From positions 1-64,000 of IMG/VR virus record IMGVR_UViG_3300048580_000372: 64,000 nucleotides of DNA; one strand, given 5' to 3'. Source of the DNA: a virus. Below the pieces are notes generated by a model. The model made no database searches. It was not told where the DNA came from and saw only the letters and a list, made by a program, of their open reading frames with translations. Each line of letters opens with the position of its first letter. Within the stretch, counting starts at the first letter, position 1. Position numbers and translations under genes: made by a program. Shown here one piece after another: positions 39,969 to 47,455 of the stretch.

Positions 39969-40714
39969 TTCTTGTCTCTTGTTATATATTTGTAGCCAGC
40001 ATATATACCACCTGCTACAGCAGCATTGACAGCCAATTTTTTCAATAATGATGGTTCTTCTTTTTTGGTTTCATTTTCCCATTCGCCTGTTTCTGGATTG
40101 AATACGTCTGTTAAATGAAGTTTTTGTTCATTGGCAATTTTATTCAAATATGGAAATAAATCACTTTGATAACCTTTAGCCCTAAATGCTTGCAACAATC
40201 TTGTCATAAGCAATTGTTTTTGCATTCTTGATAATGTTTCCCAATCAATAGCCAATCTTCTCATGGATGAATAAATTGAATCTTGTTTTAAATCATATGA
40301 TAATTTCAAAGTATAACGTCTGTCAGTTTGATAATTTATATTATTATTTGCAATACGTGTTATATATTGAATGAATTGGTTTTTATCAAAATGAATTCTA
40401 TCTGTATAAACTGAATCATTTTTATATTTTGTATCATCCAATACTTCTTCTTTATCAACCAAAGCATATGCTAATTGATACATATCATTGGACGAATATT
40501 GTGGACCAGAAAAATTCTTATAACGATAAATTAATCTTGCATAATTTTGGGCATCACGCATTGTTGAATAATTATTCTTTATGATTTCCAAACCAATAAC
40601 ATGCAAGAAAAATAAATCAACAATTTGTTTAGCGTGCATATTGTGCATTACAGATAAATTGCGAAACATCTTTGTTTCGTTCAATTCTTTCAAAAATTCA
40701 AATTTTTCAGCCAT
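39965..40714 (-). CDS. Helical late protein with C-terminal hydrophobic segment
   Basis: 249 residues starting MAEKFEFLKELNETKMF. Mostly helical with many Asn/Tyr. Residues about 229-243 (LAVNAAVAGGIYAGYKYI) form a short Gly/Ala-rich hydrophobic segment that could insert in a membrane, followed by a basic end. This would suit an ejection protein that contacts the host membrane. Overlaps the upstream gene by eight bases. Confidence 0.55.
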   Translation of the reverse strand: MAEKFEFLKELNETKMFRNLSVMHNMHAKQIVDLFFLHVIGLEIIKNNYSTMRDAQNYARLIYRYKNFSGPQYSSNDMYQLAYALVDKEEVLDDTKYKNDSVYTDRIHFDKNQFIQYITRIANNNINYQTDRRYTLKLSYDLKQDSIYSSMRRLAIDWETLSRMQKQLLMTRLLQAFRAKGYQSDLFPYLNKIANEQKLHLTDVFNPETGEWENETKKEEPSLLKKLAVNAAVAGGIYAGYKYITRDKK

Positions 40715-41039
40715 TCAATATCCCCATCTGTTGTTGTAATGCAGCCAATTTTCCATATGCTGCGAAATATGCTTTTATATTTTTTTCTTCACCTGCATTT
40801 ATAGCATCGGATAAATGTTCATGGTATTCTTTAAACATCTTTGTAGCTTTTTCATTACCAAATTCTGCTATTTCGGCTGCATTTTTATCTAAAAGTTTCA
40901 AAGTAGCTTGCATTAATGGTAATCCTTTTTCCATTTGTGCCAAAGCAGAAGTCAAAAAATCACCACCCTTGAATAAATCTTTGAAAGATTCATTCAAAAT
41001 AGTTTTCTGTACTGTATTCATATGTTCTCTAATGTTCAT
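40707..41039 (-). CDS. Small helical packaged-type protein
   Basis: 110 residues from the ATG at 41039 (AAAGGATTTTAACC upstream). Starts MNIREHMNTVQKTILNESF, where LNES is a likely processing site. All helical, Ala/Lys/Glu rich (AYFAAYGKLAALQQQMGIL). First gene of the operon ending at 38326. Confidence 0.6.
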   Translation of the reverse strand: MNIREHMNTVQKTILNESFKDLFKGGDFLTSALAQMEKGLPLMQATLKLLDKNAAEIAEFGNEKATKMFKEYHEHLSDAINAGEEKNIKAYFAAYGKLAALQQQMGILNG

Positions 41040-41059
41040 GGTTAAAATCCTTTTTCTTT

Positions 41060-41067
41060 TATTTATC
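41060..41067 (-). promoter_or_regulatory. Late promoter GATAAATA
   Basis: 20 bases before the ATG at 41039. Confidence 0.75.
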
Positions 41068-41085
41068 AAATTTTATAAAAAACGC

Positions 41086-41113
41086 TTTACATTTTTTTCA
41101 AAGATGATATAAT
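41086..41113 (+). promoter_or_regulatory. Sigma70-type promoter of mgsA
   Basis: TTTACA, 16-base spacer with TGA, perfect TATAAT. It ends 24 bases before the mgsA ATG. Confidence 0.75.
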
Positions 41114-41137
41114 GGTTAAAATCGAAAGGATGAAATT

Positions 41138-41566
41138 ATGAAACGCATCGCTCTGGTTGCCCATGATCAAATGAAACCCTTGCTTCTTCAGTGGGTTATT
41201 GACCATCGAGCCACCTTGACACAACATGAATTTTGGGCTACGGGGACAACTGGACGAATTATTTCAGAACATTGTCCTGAAATGAAAATTACATCACTAT
41301 TTTCAGGGCCATTGGGTGGAGATGCCCAGATCGGGAATTTGATTGTCGAAGGTAAGTTGGATATTCTGATTTTCTTTACCGACCCTCTTACCAGCCAACC
41401 CCATGACGTTGACGTTAAAGCACTTTCAAGGCTTGCCAGCGTCTATAATGTCCCAATGGCTTGTAACCTTGCCACCGCGGATTTCCTTGTGTCGTCGCCT
41501 TATTTTAATGAACCTTATACCCCACACAAATTGGATTTTTCCAGCTATATCAATCGCAAGGTATAA
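41138..41566 (+). CDS. mgsA: Methylglyoxal synthase
   Basis: 142 residues, close to the E. coli enzyme (152). It converts dihydroxyacetone phosphate to methylglyoxal and phosphate. All signature residues are present: LVAHD (H9, D10), GTTG phosphate loop, SGPLGGDAQIG with the catalytic D62, IFFTDPL, PHDVDVKAL (H89, D92) and NLATADFL. The ATG follows GAAAGGATGAAATT. It stands alone on the plus strand between minus-strand virion genes, with its own promoter and terminator and clearly higher GC than neighbours: a recently gained cassette. It would draw carbon away from glycolysis or relieve phosphate stress during infection. Confidence 0.95.
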   Translation: MKRIALVAHDQMKPLLLQWVIDHRATLTQHEFWATGTTGRIISEHCPEMKITSLFSGPLGGDAQIGNLIVEGKLDILIFFTDPLTSQPHDVDVKALSRLASVYNVPMACNLATADFLVSSPYFNEPYTPHKLDFSSYINRKV

Positions 41567-41591
41567 AAAAGGAGGCTTACGCCTCCTTTTT
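41565..41591 (+). terminator. Terminator of mgsA
   Basis: Stem AAAAAGGAGGC/GCCTCCTTTTT with a TTAC loop, overlapping the end of mgsA. Confidence 0.9.
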
Positions 41592-41612
41592 CCATGCCCA
41601 CTTGGATTACTT

Positions 41613-42092
41613 TCAGTCCCACCAAACTCTTACATATTTTTGACCATCAATGGTATCAATATCAATTTCATCTGGTCCACCCAATGCAGAACTATACATT
41701 TCAATTTGTTGTTTCAAAAGTTTAATATCTGGATAAAGTCCACGAACATAAAGAACAACAGAACCTTCTCTGCCTGGAACCATTTCTAATGGTACACATT
41801 GTTCACCACAATTTTTTTCCAACGATTTAAAACCTTTATATACAGTTGTTGTATCATAACTATTATATCCTCTTGGAACAGCGAAAAGCATTGTATTATA
41901 CCATGAATCTAAATCTTGTGGAGTTCCACGAATGTCCAAATCACGAAATTTATTACTATATGCTCTAACGATATCATCATTGGATGCACCATTTTTCTTT
42001 GAACTGAAATTTGGGTCCATACCTTGTGGTACCGTTCCACCAACACTTTCATCCAAACGTTGTAAAATCTTTCTCATATCAGAACTTGACAT
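41613..42092 (-). CDS. Packaged-type protein with MRKIL leader
   Basis: 159 residues starting MSSSDMRKILQRLDESVGG; LDES is a likely cut. The body is an alpha/beta domain (YNTMLFAVPRGYNSY, GSVVLYVRGLYPDIKLLKQQIEMY, KYVRVWWD) with two Cys in EKNCGEQC. Single-gene unit with its own late promoter. Function unknown. Confidence 0.6.
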   Translation of the reverse strand: MSSSDMRKILQRLDESVGGTVPQGMDPNFSSKKNGASNDDIVRAYSNKFRDLDIRGTPQDLDSWYNTMLFAVPRGYNSYDTTTVYKGFKSLEKNCGEQCVPLEMVPGREGSVVLYVRGLYPDIKLLKQQIEMYSSALGGPDEIDIDTIDGQKYVRVWWD

Positions 42093-42127
42093 TTTTTAAT
42101 CTCCTTATTGAATTTTAATCATAATAT

Positions 42128-42135
42128 TATTTATC
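42128..42135 (-). promoter_or_regulatory. Late promoter GATAAATA
   Basis: 35 bases before the ATG at 42092. Confidence 0.75.
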
Positions 42136-42142
42136 TTTTTTG

Positions 42143-43168
42143 TCAAATATTTTGCAATTCATCAGGCAATTCCAAACCAGGATATGATTTCTCAAATGTT
42201 TCCTTCACATCTTTCAAAATTTTCATTTTAAAGGCTGGGCTATAAAGTTTACTTGCCATAAAGACTTTATAAACAGACTCAAATGAACCCAAATCTTCTG
42301 GCTTGGTTCCCGGTCCAAAAATATACGCAGCGATTTCTTCTGGCTCGTCAGTCTCAATATAACCCTTCTTCAATTCTTCCCTTGTCGTTTCCGGCCACTT
42401 TGCCTTCACTGTGTTATAGTATTCTTCAAAGTCTTTTATTGAGTTGTCTGTTGCGTTGAATTTGGTTGGGTCTTTCTTATTAATCTTATGCTTATATCCC
42501 CACATTAAACCCCTTTCTAAAGCCAAGGATGGTCCAGAATATGCAACCAATGTTTCCCCATCATATTTAACCCAATGGCGTCCTTCCAATTCCCTGAGTC
42601 CAGAAACGATACGCATCAAGAATATGGTTCTAAATACACCCTTGTATTTTGATTCTTCCAAAGATGGTGAATGCCACATGAATTTCAAAATTTTAGCTTT
42701 ACCAAATACCAAATCAACTTGGACATATTCAGCATCGCTTCCCTTTACCATTGGACTACCAATTGTTGATATTGGTGTTGGGACGAAAATACAATTCCCA
42801 CCTTTCTGTTTGACATTTTCTTTTCCAAAACTATTTTGCAATTTTTCCAATAATTTTGCTTGGAAATCTTCACCAAAAGTTTTAACATCAACAGCTATAT
42901 CCATATCACCAGATATTGGTTTCTTACCAACACTACCCATAAGATTGTCTATTAAATATTCTGTTGACAATCCAGTAGCGGCTGACAATACACCAATGGT
43001 TCCATATCCTGGTGGAACTGGAATAATTTCCCCGTCATCATCTCTACCAAGAAACTTGATACCTTTTTCTCTCAATCCTTGTTCACCAAAGATTTCTTGA
43101 ACCGCTATTGAACGGGTCTTTCCCGAAAAGGCATTACCACCTTCCATTAAAAATTCTCTTGCTCTCAT
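42143..43168 (-). CDS. Polymerase-beta-type nucleotidyltransferase, packaged type
   Basis: 341 residues starting MRAREFLMEGGNAF, cut expected after LME. SGDMDIAVDV gives the paired carboxylates D88 and D90 of the nucleotidyltransferase superfamily, and YVQVDLVFG the third, D152. After this the sequence has helical parts (GVFRTIFLMRIVSGLRELEGRHWV, EEIAAYIFGPG). Such enzymes add nucleotides to RNA, proteins or small molecules; the target is unknown. In an injected protein it could modify host tRNA or an enzyme. Confidence 0.7.
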   Translation of the reverse strand: MRAREFLMEGGNAFSGKTRSIAVQEIFGEQGLREKGIKFLGRDDDGEIIPVPPGYGTIGVLSAATGLSTEYLIDNLMGSVGKKPISGDMDIAVDVKTFGEDFQAKLLEKLQNSFGKENVKQKGGNCIFVPTPISTIGSPMVKGSDAEYVQVDLVFGKAKILKFMWHSPSLEESKYKGVFRTIFLMRIVSGLRELEGRHWVKYDGETLVAYSGPSLALERGLMWGYKHKINKKDPTKFNATDNSIKDFEEYYNTVKAKWPETTREELKKGYIETDEPEEIAAYIFGPGTKPEDLGSFESVYKVFMASKLYSPAFKMKILKDVKETFEKSYPGLELPDELQNI

Positions 43169-43182
43169 TTTCTTTCTCCGTT

Positions 43183-43806
43183 TTATGGATTTGGATATTT
43201 ATCAGAACCTGTATTTGGTCCAAAATCATAACGATTTAAATTTTTTATAAATTGTTCACGCAACACCAAATCGTTTTTATCTTCATACTGAGTTTCAGCC
43301 AAAATCACCACATCTCTGGACCCATCCCAAGGATTTGGAATTATTAAATTATAATTTGGAACAGAGAACTGTGTTTTTTGTTTTGTAACAGTATTAAAAT
43401 GAAATAATTTTAAATAACCAGGCGTTTGTATAAGCCACTGCCACATATCACGAGCATTTGGTGACTGATGAAAATCACTTATCAAAGGTCCAACCTCATT
43501 CACATAATAGTATAATAAACATCTTATCCACCCTTGCTTTCTATACAATGGGTGGGTTAATGTTTTTACTATTTGATGACATGGATATTCTGATATTTCA
43601 TTAATACACAAATATGATATTAACAATTCTTCTTTAAATACCCCATACATATCAAAATATGGACCTTTTTTATATTTAATAATTACATCCAAAGATGGAT
43701 ATTCTTTAACTATCTCAGCATCGTCAAATCTTTGTTGATAATTGTCAATGAAATCATCAGTTTCTGGACCAACAACTATTTCAGAGATAAATTCTCTTGC
43801 TCTCAT
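43183..43806 (-). CDS. GNAT-like acetyltransferase, packaged type
   Basis: 207 residues starting MRAREFISEIVVG. Residues 85-125 hold the GNAT core: EYPCHQIVKTLTHPLYRKQGWIRCLLYYYVNEVG, with YRKQGW in place of the usual R/Q-x-x-G-x-G/A loop, then QSPNARDMWQWL as motif B. The acetyl-CoA loop is degenerate, so activity is uncertain. It lies between two other MRAREF/MREF genes. Confidence 0.55.
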   Translation of the reverse strand: MRAREFISEIVVGPETDDFIDNYQQRFDDAEIVKEYPSLDVIIKYKKGPYFDMYGVFKEELLISYLCINEISEYPCHQIVKTLTHPLYRKQGWIRCLLYYYVNEVGPLISDFHQSPNARDMWQWLIQTPGYLKLFHFNTVTKQKTQFSVPNYNLIIPNPWDGSRDVVILAETQYEDKNDLVLREQFIKNLNRYDFGPNTGSDKYPNP

Positions 43807-43812
43807 AATAGA

Positions 43813-44238
43813 TTATTCTCCTAATAATTCTGCTTCTATTATTTTTACTTGTTTTGGATATAATGCAACATAAACATTATAACAACTATCAGAAATAGCA
43901 GATGGATGACTAAAAGTTAAATATTTCAATCCATTCTTTCTTGCATCAATTGCCAATTTTGAAATATATTCCTCAATATCACCTTCCATTAATTCATCAT
44001 AAAATTCATCATTCTCAATGTTCATTGAATTAGTATCTGTAACATCATTAATGACAGTATATAAAAAATGTTCTTCGCCTTTTACATTTGGACGATGGGC
44101 ATTAAATGCATAACTAACAGCCTCATCAACATTATCAGTTAAATAAACAACATCACCACTAAAAAATTCAAGATACCTATCCGACCCATGAAACAAATAT
44201 TTTGAAACCTGTTCTGCTATTTTGATAAATTCTCTCAT
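43813..44238 (-). CDS. ADP-ribosyltransferase-like packaged protein
   Basis: 141 residues starting MREFIKIAEQVSKYLFHGS. The stretch YLFHGSDRYLEFFSGDVVYLTDNVDEAVSYAFNA follows the pattern of small ART-like domains (Y-x-H-G-S, then V-Y-x-T-D, then A-x-x-Y-A). The catalytic Glu would lie late in the domain, perhaps in the LYPKQVKIIEAELLGE end. It overlaps the ligase-like gene by ATGA. Family call moderate. Confidence 0.55.
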   Translation of the reverse strand: MREFIKIAEQVSKYLFHGSDRYLEFFSGDVVYLTDNVDEAVSYAFNAHRPNVKGEEHFLYTVINDVTDTNSMNIENDEFYDELMEGDIEEYISKLAIDARKNGLKYLTFSHPSAISDSCYNVYVALYPKQVKIIEAELLGE

Positions 44239-45683
44239 TCTAATTTATCCCCAAGCATAATAGTTATTAAATCAACTGGTTGTTTTGCATTCTTTACATC
44301 ACGAAGATTATCTCGCAATCTTTTAAATGTTTCTGCATATACTGATTTGGTACGTTCATTAATTTCACCCTCATAAGAAAATGTTTGATTGAATGAACCA
44401 GATTGGAATGTCTTCTTTAAATTTGGTAAGTCTTTCATATATTGTTCATACATGGTATTCAACTCTACCAATGATGCTTCCAAAATATCAATAAATTTTT
44501 GTTTTGTTTGATTGAAATCCACTATACGTTGGGATATTTTAGTTGCACGTTCTTCAGGTGTATTACCAGATGCTGCAACGAATGCCTTTATGGATGGTTT
44601 ACCCAATTCTGGTGTATTGGCTGCATTAGCCAATGCTATTTTGACTCTGCCAGCCAAATGGTCACCACGACTATTGGACACTTTAGTTCTTTCAATAAAA
44701 TTCCATTGATTGATGGCTGTGAATATTCCCTTATCAACCAATTTAACGAATGCATCTTTACCTAATGGACTATCACCTTTAATTTGCATTACAACGCCTT
44801 CAATCCAACCACCTTCTGCTGGTGTTGGACCAAATTTACTACTAATACGTCTTACTAATTGGTTCAACAATAACTCCTTAATGCCCAATTTCAAATTGGT
44901 TATATGTTCTTCTACTTTTTCCTTTTCTGCCTTTAAACCTTCTTTAATGGATTTCCACTCTTCTTTACTAATAAAGGATGGGGTAGTGTTGAATTTAATA
45001 AATGCAATTTGGCTATTAGTTAATGTTGGGAAGGTTGTGTTTTTAGAACGCAAGTATTTGTATAATTCAATAAGATTTGTTTTAAATTCATCACTTGACA
45101 CAACTTCTCGCATTTTATCATTTGGAACATGTGGGGTACGATCAATTGACCATTTATAAACTGGGCTTTGTTCAAATGAAACTTCTTTACCTGTTTTAGT
45201 AACCGGTATAGTATCTAATTGTGAAGTAGCCTTTAGCCCAACCATCCCATCAATATCTGGATTACCATCAGTAGCTTGAAGAACGATGATTTGATTATTG
45301 GTTTTTGAATATGGAACTGCGTTTGGCAATTCACCAAAAAGAATTTCTGAATTCACTCTATCTCCTGGGTGGAGAAATGGTTGAACGATTTTTTCCAATG
45401 CTTTATGGGCTGCTCTAAAACCAACTGACCAAAATTTATCTTGTGGATATTCTTTATCTGAATAAAATACTTGCCCATTTTTAACTGCACGGTCTGTATA
45501 AAATTTTCCCTTATCGTCCATACCAAAGCCCATGGCAGCACCATCGACTTTTTCTGTCAATTCATATTTGGATGGATTTTTAACCATATCTTTGCGAATA
45601 TGATTAACCAATTTTATAAATTCCTTTAATGGAAGGTCTTCAAAATGGTCAATACCTTCTACTATAAATTCTCTTGCTCTCAT
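44235..45683 (-). CDS. Ligase-like covalent nucleotidyltransferase, packaged type
   Basis: 482 residues starting MRAREFIVEGIDHF. Residues 40-60 (YELTEKVDGAAMGFG) contain motif I, K-x-D-G, with K45 as the expected AMP-accepting Lys. ILFGELPNAVPY matches motif III, EGGWIEGVVMQIKG motif IV, and DAFVKLVDKG motif V of the DNA/RNA ligase and capping enzyme superfamily. A helical C-terminal region (about 310-482) follows. It may repair DNA or RNA ends on entry, or modify host RNA. A capsid-packaged ligase would be unusual. Confidence 0.7.
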   Translation of the reverse strand: MRAREFIVEGIDHFEDLPLKEFIKLVNHIRKDMVKNPSKYELTEKVDGAAMGFGMDDKGKFYTDRAVKNGQVFYSDKEYPQDKFWSVGFRAAHKALEKIVQPFLHPGDRVNSEILFGELPNAVPYSKTNNQIIVLQATDGNPDIDGMVGLKATSQLDTIPVTKTGKEVSFEQSPVYKWSIDRTPHVPNDKMREVVSSDEFKTNLIELYKYLRSKNTTFPTLTNSQIAFIKFNTTPSFISKEEWKSIKEGLKAEKEKVEEHITNLKLGIKELLLNQLVRRISSKFGPTPAEGGWIEGVVMQIKGDSPLGKDAFVKLVDKGIFTAINQWNFIERTKVSNSRGDHLAGRVKIALANAANTPELGKPSIKAFVAASGNTPEERATKISQRIVDFNQTKQKFIDILEASLVELNTMYEQYMKDLPNLKKTFQSGSFNQTFSYEGEINERTKSVYAETFKRLRDNLRDVKNAKQPVDLITIMLGDKLE

Positions 45684-47455
45684 GTTGGCTCCAATATTTG
45701 TTTTCCAATTTTCATTAACTGTGTTCTTTGTGTTTTAGATAATTTTTTATAAAACTCTGCGAATGCTTTTGGATCATTAATATCCAACTCATCAACTTGT
45801 TGTTTCAATGTTATAATTTTTGGTTGTTTCAATTTCATTTGTTGAAATGCTGGTTCGATAAATTCTGGCTTCACACCATTGTCTGTCAAAAATTTATGAA
45901 GTGAAGCATTATTCAATATTGGTTTACCTGCTTGTTTACTGGCTTTCTTCCATTTTTGCATTAATTTATCTGCTGTAATTTTAGTAGTAAGGTTTTTTCC
46001 TTTGGTGGCAACTTTTTGTGCTGCTGCTCCTGCAATTTTTTTACCTGCGTCTGCAACTTTGGAAGCGGCACCTTTGGCTGTACTTTTAACTTTATCCCAT
46101 ATTGGTCCTTCAGTCAAAATTTGTTGTTGTTCAATTGCTTCAAATAATTCCATCATTTGCATTTCGTTAAATGGATTGATGGATTCTTTGGTTTTTTCTT
46201 TTTTATCTTCTGATTTTCCATCATATGATGCTGCACCTGTGGCCGCGCCTTGGGCTGCAGCCTGAATGGCATCTCCCATTTTTTTAATACTATTTAATGT
46301 TTTATTATAATTTTGTTTATTAACCTCATCAGCTAATTCTGCTATTTTCCTAGCAGCAGCATTTTTTGCATCTTGTGCCAAACCTTTATTTATTTCATCT
46401 AAATATTTTGGGTCATTCATTTCTGCAAGTTTCTTTGTAAATTTAAAATATGCAGATGTCATACGTTGTTGATTCTCCGCTATATCACTAGGACTAATAA
46501 CATTATCACCAGCATATTTTGCAATCGAACCCAACGCTTTATATCTAACCATACTTTGATTATCACTGGCAAATTTATGAACACTATCTGTAAAAATGCT
46601 TCGCAACTTCATTAACTGTTCTAAATCTTCTGTTTTACCATAAAAAGTACCGTCTATATAAGGAATTTTACTATATGAAGAATAAACTTTGATTGTGCCC
46701 ACATTTGTTGTATGTGTGCCAAGTTGGAGTTTTGCAATTTTTTTAATTTCACTAGTACCTATTTCAAACATATCACCCACTTTATTCCCCAACCCAATCA
46801 TATAATCTTTGACTTCTTTTACTGCCATACCAGTCAACCAACCAATAGCAGCAGTTTTCAAGCCCTTTCCAATAGCTGTGGATAATTTTTCACCCTTTAA
46901 TAATTCAACTGTGCCACGCAATACTTGACCTGCAATAGCACCACCCATTGGACCACCAGCCAATGACGCCAACGCAGTTAGTACACCAATGATACAAGCT
47001 GTTTTTCCTGGATGTTCTTTAGCCAACTCACCCAACTTTTTAGTATACTGGACAATCTTTGAATCGTCACCACCCAATTTTTCAGCTACCTTGGCTTTCA
47101 AATCTTCAAACTTTTGGTCGAATGCTTTAACAGGTGCTGTATCTTGTAACCATTTAGCTGCTTTCCCCATAATTTCTTTAACTTTGACAGCAACATCTTT
47201 CCCTTTACCAATAGCTGTTCTATTACCACCACCTGAAGTAACATTATCTTCAATTTTTTTAAACAAATCCAATACTGCATTTTGCCCTTTTAATTCTTGT
47301 TTCAAAGTTGCTTCTATTAATGGGAGGAATTCATTATAAACACCTTCAACAACGATTTGTTGTTCCAAGGTCAATCCTTCACAGGATTCACGCAATATTT
47401 TGCGTCCTTCCATTAATTTTTGTTCATATAAAGGTATTATTGTATTTGCTCTCAT
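45680..47455 (-). CDS. Large packaged-type protein with hydrophobic segments
   Basis: 591 residues starting MRANTIIPLYEQKLMEGRKILRES. Residues about 150-215 carry two Gly/Ala-rich hydrophobic stretches (GKTACIIGVLTALASLAGGPMGGAIAG and TAIGKGLKTAAIGWLTGMAV in parts) that could enter a membrane, as in ejection proteins. A further site, ILTEGPIWDK near 445, is followed by a Lys/Ala-rich basic region that looks like a separate peptide. Overlaps both neighbours, so translation is coupled. Confidence 0.55.
   Translation of the reverse strand: MRANTIIPLYEQKLMEGRKILRESCEGLTLEQQIVVEGVYNEFLPLIEATLKQELKGQNAVLDLFKKIEDNVTSGGGNRTAIGKGKDVAVKVKEIMGKAAKWLQDTAPVKAFDQKFEDLKAKVAEKLGGDDSKIVQYTKKLGELAKEHPGKTACIIGVLTALASLAGGPMGGAIAGQVLRGTVELLKGEKLSTAIGKGLKTAAIGWLTGMAVKEVKDYMIGLGNKVGDMFEIGTSEIKKIAKLQLGTHTTNVGTIKVYSSYSKIPYIDGTFYGKTEDLEQLMKLRSIFTDSVHKFASDNQSMVRYKALGSIAKYAGDNVISPSDIAENQQRMTSAYFKFTKKLAEMNDPKYLDEINKGLAQDAKNAAARKIAELADEVNKQNYNKTLNSIKKMGDAIQAAAQGAATGAASYDGKSEDKKEKTKESINPFNEMQMMELFEAIEQQQILTEGPIWDKVKSTAKGAASKVADAGKKIAGAAAQKVATKGKNLTTKITADKLMQKWKKASKQAGKPILNNASLHKFLTDNGVKPEFIEPAFQQMKLKQPKIITLKQQVDELDINDPKAFAEFYKKLSKTQRTQLMKIGKQILEPT

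Noticed and set aside
42444-43100. Plus-strand frame of 218 codons
   Set aside because: Antisense to the nucleotidyltransferase gene, which has conserved motifs; no promoter or ribosome binding site.
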